A program made the position numbers and the translations under genes. Below are positions 45,739 through 57,599 of a stretch of DNA of 64,000 nt, one piece after another. Origin of the DNA: Ophiura sarsii (Eukaryota > Echinodermata > Ophiuroidea > Amphilepidida > Ophiuridae); assembly GCA_035610835.1 (NCBI GenBank), contig CM069449.1:59572183-59636182 (forward strand). The letters run 5' to 3'. The stretch's first letter is position 1. Each line of letters begins with the position of its first letter. The notes below the pieces were generated by a model. That model was not told where the DNA came from. It was given only the letters and a program-made list of their open reading frames with translations, and did no database searches.

Positions 45739-48430
45739 AGTTGTGATATATTGAAAGGAATAGGTCGTATGACATGAATTGGTGTATCAAATTAGGTGGA
45801 ATTGTTACACATAGGAATAATTATTCTGTGTGATTAATTTAATTTTATTACAATATTTGTTATTTTTCATGCAAAATATACCTAAATTCATACTTATAAT
45901 TAAGAATATGGAATGCAAACTATATATCCAAAAGGAATATGGTTGATTCATACCATAATGGCTCTGTATAGTACAGTGTACGTTCAATGAATGTGCTTCT
46001 TAAAAAGAATGGTAGCACTCTAGGGGAGTAAGTTTTGGGATGATGAAGCGGTTATTTATATTGATTTATGGCGTGAATTAATTTATACGATCTTACTTCT
46101 TCATAAGCATGATACAGATGAAATAATGAGTAGAGTGATAATCAATCTGATAACAATGTCGCACTAAACACAAGACAAACGAGTGAAGAATAATGCACTT
46201 GTGCTTTATATATGATACAGTACGATGAAACCAGATTGTCTGTTCTCTCGTCCTCAAGATATGCCATATATCTCTTTATATATGATACAGTACGATGAAA
46301 CCAGATTGTCTGTTCTCTCGTCCTCAAGATTCCAAGATGTCGTACACCAACCATTACCTCGAAATATGATTATATTTCCCCAATATGTTGCATTACTGAT
46401 ATGGAGGTATTACTAGCGAATCTATGCGCAACGTGGTTGTCAATAACACCTATATGGGTAGAACCGGCGTTCATTATTGCTGTAGTTTAGAGCATTCAGC
46501 AAAACTATGAAGTTCAACTCGATAAATAAACAGAGGTAAAAGAATATACCATACATTTGGTAGACTCTTTATAGTTTCAGCCTTCGGCTATGCTACAGTA
46601 TATGTTCCGCTAGTCTAAAATACAACATTGATGGAAACCCCACAGAGTGGAAAAGTCACCATATAATTCGTAAATTGTATGTTTACTCAACGATTATATG
46701 TCCATTTCTCGGGGCAATTTCGGAAGATGCTTTCAACGCACTGTGCTATCGCTATTAAATTTCGCGGAAGGGATTTCCAGCTATTTTCAAGTGTGTTGCT
46801 GGTTATCCACGTGGGATCAAATCTCTGACGCTTGAAGTCGTAAAGTACGCACAAGTAATCCCAGGTTTTAACTCATATTGATTTTGTCATTGGATGCGAG
46901 TGAACTGTGCTCCAAATAAGTCTCGGATCGGAGATAAAATCTAACTACAATAACTGGAGGTATGTTTTAGCGCATTTAAATCGATTTTCAGTTGTAATTG
47001 AGAATGATGATTGCTTCATCATCGGTAAACTGCCGTTTTAACGCTTAGTTCGCGCCAGTTTGTCTGTGTCTATATATTATTTATACATTTCACTACCCGG
47101 TTTGTATCCTTTGCTCGATCCTCGCGTGGATTTAATTGAGTTTCGCTACGTTAAAATAATAAATCTAAAAACTCAAAATTATCAAATACTGACAACCAAT
47201 AATTTGTAATGTTATTAGTATATTGTAGGATGCATCCCCGTCCACATATTAAATATTGCTTTGTCCAATTTAATCATGTTAATAATTGTATGCCAAAACA
47301 CTTGTACAGATATAGATATTCATAAAACTTAAACAACAACAAAACACTTAGGAAAACCAACGAATGTAGTTCAGTGTTATTGAATTGAAAATGAATGTAG
47401 TATGTTTTTGTTTTGTTTTTGAAAGTGTCAATAGTCACGAGTGGTTGAAATAAATTAACATTAACATAATTTCTGTTATTGAATACATTTTCCGAACCAC
47501 ATGTTATTAATACACATTATGCATCAATCAATTTTGCTTTAATAAATTAATTGAAACAACGACCTTTGAAATAACGTAATTCAATATCTTATGTCAAAAT
47601 ATCATCAACCATTTCTTTGGGCACGGAGCTCATTAATTTCAACATATCATACCTTTTAATAGCTCAATATTTAGGGGGGGGGGGGGGGGGGGAACAAGTT
47701 TGTCTCAGAATAATTTTCTTGAAAAAAGGATATACGAAATGCGACTTTATATGCAAAATGCTGTATCGCTTTTGTTGTAACATGAGACGGACTGTTTGAA
47801 GAAAGAAATTGAAGCTGATATGGTACTCTAAAATGTGACATTAACATTTGAGGGAGCATAGTCAAATAAATCAGTTTCTATTCTTGAGTGTAAATACTGT
47901 TATAACATTGAAAAATCATTCGATGCAGTCACAACTTGACTCACAGCATTATTTTCAAAACTTCAAGAAAAAAAAAGAAGAAAAAAAAGGTTATGCGGTG
48001 AAATGCGAATTTAAAAGCTACTAGCGCTGTCTTCTGAGACGAGCTAGTTGAACCCAGTACTTTTATTACAACGGGGGTTGGTGATAACTTAATATTTACT
48101 GTAAATTAAAATGATTGATTCTCGGTATAATGTTGATATGGGGTTTCACCCCGTAAATGTATTGCCTAGTAGAAGAATGATTAGATATATGTAGACGCTA
48201 TCTACCGGGCAAATATTGTATCATATACCATTTTAATAGATCAATTGGGGTTACACAATAGCCTATATTGATAATGAAATGCAATTTGAGTGATTTAATT
48301 CTCAATACATTAGTGCTTATAATTTTAGGAAATAGTGGTCGAAATAAGATAATAACCAGTGACTATTATTCATTAGTCGAAACGGCGGCATGAGATAATG
48401 ACGAGTGAAGATAATACAGTATTAGTCTTT
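45739..48430. repeat. gene-free stretch with short repeats
   Basis: Contents: a direct repeat of 57 bp with 70-bp period at 46204-46260 and 46274-46330 (CTTTATATATGATACAGTAC to TCCTCAAGAT); the inverted partner of 9508-9610 at 46722-46830; a fragment at 47045-47150 sharing CGCCAGTTTGTC and TTTAATTGAGTTTCGCT with the element at 40391-41322; and a 19-base poly(G) at 47674-47692. No gene recognised. Confidence 0.6.
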
Positions 48431-49216
48431 TACAGATCTTTCTATCAATAATCAATTACACTTAGAGTAATCGTGAAATTCCGATACGTTGGTGTAAGAT
48501 ATTCTTAAGTCAAGTGTAAAGACCCAATTACGGTATAAAGTTGTATACTTTTATAATCCGTTAGTAGACAATTTTGTGCTATGATGATTCCGTGCTGTCT
48601 TACTCCAAGAATAAGCCTAAAGCAGAACCAACCCCTTATTGTCACGGCAGACTAATTTATTTAAAATAACTAAAGACAACACTATTTTGTGGAGATTAAA
48701 GCAAAACTGAAAAGCTGAGGAGTTTTTAGAGACCGCCATTACAATGTACCTAATATTACTACTAATTGCGTGCAACTCTGGCTGAAACACAGTATCTAGT
48801 CTTTCACTGATCTTAAAATCAATAATCAATTGCATTTGTGTAATCGTGAAAGTCCGGTTTATCCTAGGGGTAACACATTCATTAATTAGACTAGTGAAAA
48901 GACTCCATTACGGAATAAAGTATAATCCTATAATCCGTCAATAGAGGATTTTGTTCTAGTTTAATTCCGTGCTATCTTACACCAAAGATAACCCGAACGT
49001 GCTAAGGCTCTTACACATTTTACTACTGTCACGGTAGACTATGTCATTTATAATAGCTGAAGACAGAATTGAAAGGGTTAAACCGTTTAACTATCTTGTA
49101 GAGATTGGAGCAAGAATGAAAAGCCGAGGAGCTTGTAGAGGAACTTGTAGAGACCGCCATTACATGTAACTAATATTGCTACGTAATGCGTGCAACTCTG
49201 GCTGAAACGGGCTGAA
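48430..49216. repeat. diverged tandem duplication, ~375-400 bp units
   Basis: ATCAATAATCAATT begins units at about 48446 and 48820. Both contain ATAATCCGT, TTCCGTGCT.TCTTAC, TGTCACGG.AGACTA, AGAGACCGCCATTACA and end GCGTGCAACTCTGGCTGAAAC. The second unit has small internal duplications (GAGGAGCTTGTAGAGGAACT). No coding frame is shared. Confidence 0.75.
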
Positions 49217-49290
49217 ACACAGAACATATGTGTAGACCAGCTAACAGAGCGATGTAACCGGCAGGAAATAAGCGGAACTTATTTGTTCAA

Positions 49291-49614
49291 TTGCAAATAG
49301 ATGCATTACAAAAACTACCAGGTCGGAAGTATCATTTAACTAAAATCTTCATGATATATCCGCTTTATTATAAAGCACAGAATATGTTGATGAAGATCGA
49401 TTCATGGCGGCGGCAAAAAGAGAGAAATGGATGCACAAATTGTACCGTTTCTAATTATTGTGTTATCATGCGTGGAGGTAAATTACGGTATCTGTACACA
49501 TATGCTAGGCAGGGGATGTTGTTGTTGGGAGCTCCGAAATATGGGAAATCTTGCCGAATATCCAAATTACGATATGAGATTAAAGAAACTGCGAAAGCGC
49601 CACTTAAAGTGTGA
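49291..49614 (+). pseudogene. P-loop-like ORF, second type
   Basis: A 107-codon plus-strand frame ends with ARQGMLLLGAPKYGKSCR and ISKLRYEIKE, the Walker A GAPKYGKS being at 49528-49551. It parallels QGLCFLGNPGVGKST of 2070-2453, including the QG lead-in, and is followed by CGCCACTTAAAG, a word that also follows the relic at 50012. The upstream part of the frame has no recognised motif. No Walker B visible. Could be an exon or a relic. Confidence 0.35.
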
Positions 49615-49784
49615 ACATCTGTGCATTTTTTGATTTTGGATAGTTAACTCGGATCGTCCCAAAGGGAGAGTTTTTAAATTAGGTATATTGGTATCACCAC
49701 GACGTGTTCTAGCTTGTAATCGACATGTTTTCAATTTTGTAATCAGCGTGTTTACCAATCTCGACCAGCCGAATTAAAAAAAAA

Positions 49785-49980
49785 AATCGGTCAAATGGTC
49801 ACATTTATTTTAATCAGCAAGTTATTAATCAGCGAGATTTCTTAAGGGTGCTATCGGTCGTCGGATTTGTAATCGGTTTGTTTATTAGTCGGCAAGTTGT
49901 TTATTGAGCTACTTTCGGCAATATAGTATTTGCTGTCTCGTTTACGGAGTTGACGCGTGTATATTGCATCTTTTTCTGTA
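49785..49980. repeat. third, diverged copy of part of the 44-kb tandem unit
   Basis: Matches 44390-44590 and 45353-45555 through GGTCACATTT, AATCAGCAAGTTATTAATCA, GTCGTCGGATTTGTAATCGG, TTTGTTTATTAGTC and GGAGTTGACGCGTG. It separates two P-loop relics. Confidence 0.75.
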
Positions 49981-50011
49981 TGTGTTTGACGACCTGGCAG
50001 GGGATGTGCTT

Positions 50012-50345
50012 GGTGAGAGCCCCAGATTTGGAAAACCTACTGTAACTACTTACGATCAAATTAGGATTGGTGAGTAAGGTGTCTGTAAACACGCCACTTA
50101 AAGGTTGAACACATACATCTGGGATAGTTGATGATGGACTTGGGAGATCTTAAATTAAAGGGTGAATTGATTGGTTCACTGCTACTTAAAAGAGTACATG
50201 TTAAAATGTTTGAACTCTTGACAGGTTATCATTTTAATGTTTAACAACGGTTAGTTTCAAAACGCGCTACTTAAAGGGTTGAAATAATTACATCTGTGAT
50301 CATGGTAACAACCCTGCCTAGACTGATTAAAGGAGTAATGAATGG
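50012..50345 (+). pseudogene. decayed P-loop relic and R1 flank
   Basis: Reads GESPRFGKPT at 50012-50041, then TYDQIRIGE and a stop; the motif has the glycines and lysine but a proline in place of the Ser/Thr. Downstream, CGCTACTTAAAGGGTTGAAA (50267) and the GTAACAACCCTGCCTAGACT stretch match the reverse complement of 20670-20760 in R1 copy 2. Confidence 0.45.
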
Positions 50346-50459
50346 ATGGATGTATCTCGGCGGTATCATTTTTAATAAACAAGCTTCGTTTAAGTATCAT
50401 ATCGCATTATAATATGATATATATTGAAATCTGTTCATAGCAAAAAGCTCTACTGGGTG

Positions 50460-51400
50460 TCATGCTCTTAGATCTTCAGGGTTTATTTATCATGGAATAG
50501 GCTTGTTGGATTCCCGGTATAAAAGAAATCTACCTTGGCTATCCAAATAAGGATGAGGGAATCGCAACTAAACAGGTGCATTCCTATGTCCGTAATCTTG
50601 ACAATAAAATTACTTGATAGACTGTTTAAAATGTATAGTGACGGCCGAGACAATGTATCATGATAGAAAATGTTTCAATTAACACACCACACATCAATAA
50701 AATGGCTGTCATATAAAATGTAACACCAATGGTATCAACGGTTTTCAGATACTCTTAAATATTCACAATTTATTAAGCATCGTGACTTAAGACTTTACCA
50801 ATCTCCATTTTCGCAATAACTAATATTATTACGAGGGCCGTTAGCTTTCTCAGAAATCATTATTGAATCATGCGCTTAGCTAATATGAAGCAGAGTAACA
50901 TTTATTTTATTACATTTCTAGGCCAAAGCACGTTGCAGTGTTTATTACAATATTTAGAGGGAAATGTTAATATTAAATAACTGTTAAATATTAATAACGT
51001 TAACATTGGAAATAAAATCTAACGATGAATTTAAAACGATTAAGAATATCTAAAAGCCATAAATGTTAGAGGTTGGTAAACGCTTAAATTATTAAGTTTT
51101 TTATTTTCGTATTTGACCTAACAGTGCCAAGAGCCTTTGAAACAAGTGCCAAGTCGATGGATCTTTCGGGTGTCATATGACAATCATTCAGTTTTGAAAG
51201 TACTCTATGAGTCTGATGTCTGTGACATCCGTTGAAATAACAACCTATGAATTTGACAACTGGAGCGTGTTCACATCGTACACTTCAAACGGCAACTATA
51301 CATTGCTTTAATTGATACGAATCATTCCACAATTTGCACGGGGATATTTATCAAACTCGCTATCTCATAAAATAGTTATTTTAAGATAGGCAAAAGAAAG
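50460..51400. repeat. R1 dispersed repeat, reverse copy 3
   Basis: Reverse complement of the 1817-2450 order: a P-loop relic at 50505-50534 (LVGFPV, a stop, then KKSTLAIQIRM), the CAACGGTTTTCAGATACTC word at 50739, the CTCAGAAATCATTATTGAAT block, and TGGATCT..CGGGTGTCATATGACAAT at 51160. Best partner in the same orientation is 56370-57110. Confidence 0.8.
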
Positions 51401-51579
51401 AATGATTTCATCAGGAATCCAAAGAAACATTGTAGGAAGATTTCGTAGATATAATTCCAAAGTTGAACTTACTGTTCCAGACAATTTCGACGTCCAATCG
51501 GATGTATTTCTCAATGGTGTTTGACCGTTGAGCCAGGGTTGCTAAGATGTTAACTTTCTGTGAAGTCACGGGAGGCATT

Positions 51580-51790
51580 TTATGACGTATTCTGGATCAA
51601 TTGATCGTACAAGTGACTACGTAGGCCCTCATCACCATTCATAAGGCGCTGTTCCATGTGTTTGTTGGTTTTGCGTCTGATAGATTTTCTAATCGATCTG
51701 GTGTTTCTAGTGTTGTCTCTCGCGAGTATGTTGGCTTTGTCCCAAATAATTAGTGCAGAGGGACTAAAATAAGGAATACTCATCTCAGCT
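51580..51790 (-). pseudogene. Penelope-like C-terminal (GIY-YIG tail) remnant
   Basis: The minus-strand frame reads WDKANILARDNTRNTRSIRK and then MNGDEGLRSHLYDQLI, which matches WEGASILDKDYDK, KRWIRESIW and NRDEGIYSLNHVYDPL of the 13379-15235 protein. The 3' UTR follows at 51560-51395 with GAAATTGTCTGG and ends TTCCTGATGAA, as in the intact element. It is 5' truncated and belongs to a different Penelope family. Confidence 0.7.
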
Positions 51791-51799
51791 GCACCTTAC

Positions 51800-52745
51800 A
51801 TCATTTTGGGAAACAATAATAATAGTAAGAATAATAATGGTGACAAGGCACATATCCACTCTAAACAAGAGCGCTCAAGGCACAATCATAAAAAACAATA
51901 TAATAGAAAACGATAAACAACAACAAAACTACTTAAATTATTACAAAATGTCTAAGACATCAGATGTGTTTTCAACAGTTTTTTAAAGATTGTAACAGTT
52001 TTTGCAGTTTTAATATGGATAGGAAGTTCATTCCAGAGACGAGGAGCTGCAATAGCAAAAGATCTGTCTCCCCACGAGCGCTTAGATATAGTTTCTTGAA
52101 GAAGTTGCATTTGTCCAGAACGAAGAGTGCGAGTTGGCACATAGTTTGATAACAATTCAGATAAATATGATGGGGCATTTATGATACATTTATATACAAT
52201 AAGTAATAGTTTGAAAACAATTCTCTGAGCTACAGAGAGCCAATGGAGTCCCTTTAAAATCGGCGTAATATGGTAAGTTCTTTTGGAGAATGTAGGAATG
52301 CGAGCTGCAGTGTTTTGAATTTTCTGAAGACGATAGAGTTCATTAGCTGGTAATCCATAAAGAAGAGCAATGTTGTTATCAAGACGAGAGGTTATACACG
52401 AATGAATTAATTGTTCTGTAGCATCACGACTACGATATTTGCGGATTCTGCTGATATTACGTATTTGAAATGCTGAGCAACGAATGACATTGGAGATGTG
52501 TGGTTTCATGGTCATGGAAGAGTCAAAAATTGCACCTAGATTCCGAGCTTTGGCGACTAAGGCAATTGTGGAGTCACCGATATGTATGTGTTCAATGTTT
52601 GTTTTAGACAATTGGTGGTGGGATCCAAATAGTAGAAATTCAGTTTTTTCGTCGTTGACCTTTAAGAAGTTTGATTTCATCCATTTACGATACAACATTG
52701 AACTTAGAAAATAATTATACAACAAGTTGATATCTGAAACACATG
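51800..52745 (-). pseudogene. CR1/L2-like LINE, C-terminal RT fragment
   Basis: One long frame (52725-51952, 257 codons) covers the end of the RT: KSNFLKVNDEKTEFLLFG, ARNLGAIFDSSMTMKPHI, SCITSRLDNNIALLYGLP, RLQKIQNTAARI, LHWLSVAQRIVFKLL and PRLWNELPIHIKTAKTVTIF, ending KTHLMS. The YADD box lies upstream and is absent, so it is 5' truncated. The minus-strand 3' end runs into (ATT)n-like sequence at about 51810-51840. The frame is still open, suggesting modest age. The LDYxNxLLYGLP motif has become LDNNIALLYGLP. Confidence 0.85.
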
Positions 52746-52749
52746 TTTT

Positions 52750-54710
52750 ACTACAAACTTACAAGATACATGATCCAAATATTATCTATATAGTGCTATG
52801 CGCGTACATTGGTGTCTAGGTTTTTCATATTCAGGGGGAACATTTCAAATGCGCGCATAGCGTGCGAAACTTTTTGGCGGTTTGGCATTTGCACTATTTT
52901 GCCATGCTAGAAGTACGTTTCGGCTTTAAATGAGCTTCTTGGCGAATAATTGCTATCTTCATACTTTTGACCGTCATAATTCCATGATTCCCTTTGTCAA
53001 ATGACCGACAGCGCTAAGCTCAACCGACACGACATAAAAGGGTTTATATCGATAGATCTCAGCCTATGTATACATGTAATTTAGTTTATCATGTGGGTAC
53101 ATATAACACAAATAAGTCATTCACTGACCATCCAGATATTGAACGTCAAGAAATTCATCAGGCCATGATCTTCAAAGTGTTGGAACTTTACGTTCCTATA
53201 GAACTCATTATATTTTGGAACATCCGAAATTCTAGAATTGCGCTGTTTCAAATTAGTTTCGTAGAAGAACGGTTGTGATAAATAATTTTAATGCCTTTGA
53301 TTCAGTCCTATCCATCAACTTTTTATAATCAAAGAAGTTTTGAAAATGGAAAACTACTAGGGATATTTTGGAATAATGAAGCGTGTCAGTTCGTGCTTAT
53401 TCGTTTCCAGGCCACGCTTTATCAGTGTCCATTGCCACCAAAAGCCATCGAATACATGTTTTGAGCGCATGTATATTATTAGTGAAAGAAATTACAATAG
53501 ATGATTATTTATAATTTATATCACACTCTTTTTATTTACCGTCTGATTCTCCTTAATCGACAGCCAGCTATCGTTCAAAATATTCATTACGTCATTTGCG
53601 TCATTATCATGATTATGCACATATCTTCACAATAACAATGGAAGAATCGTACATCCGTACAATAACGAAATATTTGATCAATTTAATGGCATCATACGAG
53701 ATGATCAATACAGCAATTACTTTAGGCCTAGATAGAACTGGGTTATGTTCAACGTATTATCAATATCAATAGGTTATTTTCGAATTTTAGGCACTCATGA
53801 TGTTAAAAATATTGTTCTGTATGAGCGAAATCGCTCGCGCTCCAAATGAAGTTCAGTTTCGTAAATATTATTCATATTATTACCATTTAATGTATGAGGA
53901 GATAGCCCTATCCACCCAAGATTTGAGGTGCTGTTTTTTCGCGTACGCATTGTGACGCAACATGATTTGACTGATGTTTTAAACTTGTTTTGGTTATGGT
54001 GAAGCAAAATCAAAATCAAAATTAACTTGGGTACCGTCCGGAATTTAGTAACCGTAACAAACAGTTGGCCAAACACTGTATACATACAAGTGCATGTGTA
54101 TACTATACGCTTTACTCCGTCAAGGTATCAAATGTTTGTTACGGTAAATAATATCACCGGCGTTCATCAATGGTGATCACTAGAACAGTGTGTTCCCTAC
54201 GCATTTGGAACCCTCTTTTGAAAAACTGGCATTTGCTTAATTATTGAATTGAAGATATTTACGCAGTTCCAATTCTATTTAATAATTAGTTCAAAATCCA
54301 GCGCTCAGCAGTGCGCGTATTATGCACAAAAGTATTCACAAAATCAAGATAAGTAATTACCTTAATGACATTACACGAGCTGTTCTATCTATTCAACGTA
54401 ATCGACTTGGTAATCATTCAGGCCTATTATTGATGGTTGAGTTCAAGTTGTACCTAAATTAATTGGGTGTTTTCAACTCGTAAGCCTATTGTGACGAACA
54501 TATTAATATATTATTTATATTATTTGCGTGGCAACCGTCGAATCGAACCAATATACATTGAATCTGACTACCGGCAAGATGAAAGGAAAATATTTGATTG
54601 CCGATACTTTGGAACCCGGTAGTATGTTTTAACGGAATAAATCGTACTAAAACTGGAAACCATCGCTAGCTGCCGTTAGTGGGTTTCATACATTATGGCC
54701 GAATCTATGC
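52750..54710. other. no gene recognised (52750-54710)
   Basis: Open frames at 53066-53278 (plus) and 53795-54085 (minus) have no recognisable motifs. Base composition stays AT-rich and no repeat partner was noticed. Confidence 0.5.
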
Positions 54711-54714
54711 ATAG

Positions 54715-54990
54715 CACAAGACTGACGTGTTTATCAAATTGCACAGACTGTATACACGAGAGTCGTTAACGCATGCACAGATACAAATCACAAATTGAGT
54801 ATGGCTGAAATGAAATATACAAGACTGTCGTGTAGCGTAATTTCGCAGACTATATACACGACAGTCGTTTACGCATGCGCAGATGCAAATTACTATAAAA
54901 AGACTGTCGTGTAGCGAAATTACGCAGACTATGTACACGACGGGCGTCAACATGACGCATGCGCATATGCAAATCGAGTAATACACTAAC
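54715..54990. repeat. three-unit array of palindromic ~85-110 bp repeats
   Basis: Each unit reads AAGACTGTCGTGTA or a variant, a short spacer with CGCAGACTA, then TACACGACAGTCGTT, the reverse complement of its start, and then ACGCATGCGCAGATGCAAAT or a variant. Units begin near 54718, 54830 and 54899. The palindromic pairs let each unit form a hairpin. The tail carries the octamer ATGCAAAT in two units and a GCATGCGCA word in all or nearly all. Not a CRISPR: spacers are short and related. Confidence 0.8.
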
Positions 54991-54994
54991 GACA

Positions 54995-55675
54995 ATAGAC
55001 AGTCGTGCGTGCAGCGATAACGAAGCTCAAGTATCGTGCGTGGGTCTATGGTGGGTCAGGTTAGGCTATGAAACAATATTAGGACATGTTTAGCGTCGGG
55101 ACTTTTCTAAAAAATAAAAGAAGGCCTAATACTTTTAGTATCAATCATCCTTGTATTATAGCGATATTAAATCTTGCGAACCTTGAGGAGAACGCCTCTT
55201 TAAATCTGTTTTTTTATTTTGTGATTCCAAGGTGTTGGGCACCACAGAACTTTTTCTATGTTTTGTGCAACACAACAACTCCCAGGTCATTTGGGACCCT
55301 ACCCCCTCCCCTACCGAAGAAAATGACAACACCTTAAAGCTGTTACAAAATAAATTATATACTCTGAAACACCTGAACAAAAAGTGGTAACTGAAATCAA
55401 TTAATAAAAAATACAATTGAAACAGACCCCCCCCCCCCCCCCCCCCCAAAGGCATGAAAGGAAGCGGGTGGAGACGCTAAACATGTGTATTCTTTATTTG
55501 GCCTTTTAAGCCCTTTAGCCAAATGTTCGATTTTTAAGCAATTACTTCAACATTCCATTTTTCTCAAAGGAAATAAATATCACGTGTGTTACCTGCATAG
55601 GCCTACACGTAACGAGCAGCCTACGCCAGTGGATTGACTTTCTTATCTGCCCATTGTTAAGATTTGGTTTAGTAT
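54995..55675. other. no gene recognised (54995-55675), with poly(C) at 55427-55447
   Basis: A 21-base C run lies at 55427-55447. Short open frames at 55086-55337 (plus) and 55156-55455 (minus) overlap it and show no motifs. Confidence 0.5.
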
Positions 55676-55880
55676 AGCGCACTCTATAAATCCTTCACCC
55701 GGAAGTTACAGCGTAAACTGTCAATCATTCGTTGTGAATGAATATTCAGTTATGACTATTCATGACCTCACACCATGTGATCGTCGCGATCCGGCGTCCT
55801 TCCTAACTGATCTGATTTCAATATTCATAAAATGCAAATAACGCCACGCCCCTCCTCTGTCACTGTCAGACGAAGCAATC
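55676..55880. promoter_or_regulatory. cluster of transcription-factor-type motifs
   Basis: Within 200 bp lie an ETS-type CCCGGAAGT (55699), a TGACCTCA nuclear-receptor or CRE-like word (55764), an octamer ATGCAAAT (55832), and a KLF/Sp-type GCCACGCCCCTCC (55842), plus two TGAATATTCA-like palindromes. Single motifs occur by chance; the local density and raised GC content are the reason for listing it. It could be an enhancer or promoter. The nearest confirmed gene is the GPCR, more than 5 kb away. Confidence 0.3.
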
Positions 55881-56369
55881 CACAATTTAAAATTCGTAAT
55901 TTGTTCTACGTAAATTAATTTCAAAATAACTAATTCTGAATGTTTCGTGTCATATAAGAACTAAATTCTGCCATCATTAAAGCAAATCAGTTCTACTCTA
56001 AATCACAATCAGCATTTTTTACAATTGATGATATATTTTTGTGCCACAAATCATGTTTTGAGCCGATAAAATCAACCACGTCTTAGGTCGTCTGGTTTGC
56101 TACGACCATGATAGTGCGCCCGCTACAAAACCGTCACCCGTGAATTTGGTTTTAGTAGGCGAAATTTTGTCGGAGGAGTGACCTCTCCCATAAGTATAGA
56201 CTCCCTGCCTATGCGTAGTGGGATCAATAATATTCTGTTCAAAGACAGACAGGGTAGGGAAGGGCTTCCCTGGACAGCTTCACCAAAATAACTATTTTGT
56301 TACATTTCCCCATAAATGCATGTAGAAAAGTTCAAAATGTCTTCAATAACAATCTATGTTAGCTTCACA

Positions 56370-57110
56370 ACCACGCCACATATCAATAAAATGACTGTCA
56401 TGCACTCATGTTTTTAAAATGTGACACCAAATGTATCAACGGTTTTCAGATACTCAGCGTCATGACGTTAGACCATACCAATCTTCATTCTTGCAATAAC
56501 TAATATTATTAGATACACCAAAAGGCCGTTAGGTTTCTCAGAAATCATTATTGAATCAGGAGCTGAGCTAATATGAAGCAATATTTACTTTATAACATTT
56601 CGTGGCCTAAGCACATTGCAGTGTTCGTTACAATATTTAGAGGGAAATGTTTAGATTAAATAACTGTTAAATATTAATAACGTTAACATTGGAAATAAAA
56701 TTTAACGATGAATTTAAACGAGTAAGACTATCTAAAAGCCATAAATATTTGATGTTGGTAAAGGCTTAAATTATTAAGTTTTTTTCTCTCGTATTTTATC
56801 TAACAGTGCCCAGAGCCTTTGAAACAAGTGCCAAGTTGATGGATCTATCGGGTGTCATATGACAATAATTCAGTTTTGAAAGTACTCCATGAGACTGTGC
56901 GACTTCTGAATTTCATTCCTTCTGAAATATCATCCTTCTGAAATAACAAACTATATATGAAGTTGACAACTTGAGCATGTTAGCATTGTGCACTCCAAAC
57001 GGCAGCTATGCATTGCTTTAATGGATACGAATCGTTCCACAATTCGCACGGTTATGGTTCTCAAAATCTTATTATTAAATTGTTATTATAAGATAGGCAA
57101 AACAAAGAAC
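56370..57110. repeat. R1 dispersed repeat, reverse copy 4
   Basis: Collinear with 50685-51400: CACATATCAATAAAATG, TATCAACGGTTTTCAGATAC, AATAACGTTAACATTGGAAA, GCCTTTGAAACAAGTGCCAA and TATCGGGTGTCATATGACAA. It stops short of the P-loop zone; sequence below 56370 is unrelated. Divergence is moderate. Confidence 0.8.
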
Positions 57111-57237
57111 AATTTCATCAGGAATCCAAAACAACATAGATATAATTCCAATTTTTAACTTACTGTTCTAGACAGTTTCGACGTTCGATCGGATGTCTTT
57201 CTCAATGGTGTATGATCAATGACTTTCTGGTGACGCA

Positions 57238-57440
57238 ACGGGATGTATTTGATGACGTATTCTGAATCAATTGATCGTACAAGTGGCTAAGTTGGTAGAC
57301 CCCCTCGTGGCCTTTAATAAGATGCGGTTTCATCATGTCTTTATTATCTCTGCGACGAGTCCAAATGGATTCTCTAATCCATCTGATGTTTATAGCGTCT
57401 ACATATACCCTTCTTTTATGCCGGTCATTAAAAAAGAAAG
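57238..57440 (-). pseudogene. Penelope-like C-terminal (GIY-YIG tail) remnant
   Basis: The minus frame reads NIRWIRESIWTRRRDNKDMM, then GHEGVYQLSHLYDQLIQNTS, a clear Penelope C-terminus (WIRESIW, Y.LSH.YD.L). It is followed by GAAACTGTCTAG, as in the element at 13284. It occupies the same position relative to R1 as the remnant at 51580-51790, so the pair was duplicated together. Confidence 0.8.
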
Positions 57441-57599
57441 ATCTGTTTGTGTATGGTTAATGACTATTTCATTTAGGCCTAGCAATCTAAGGCAAAATGA
57501 AGTGATCCCAGCATATAGTATTATAATAACGGTCCAACACCTTGATCCATCAGATAATGACCTTATAGCTTAAAGAGCAATATTGCACCTTAACATATC

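Noticed and set aside
54715..54990. CRISPR array
   Set aside because: Spacers are related to each other, units are palindromic and only three, and the genome is eukaryotic.
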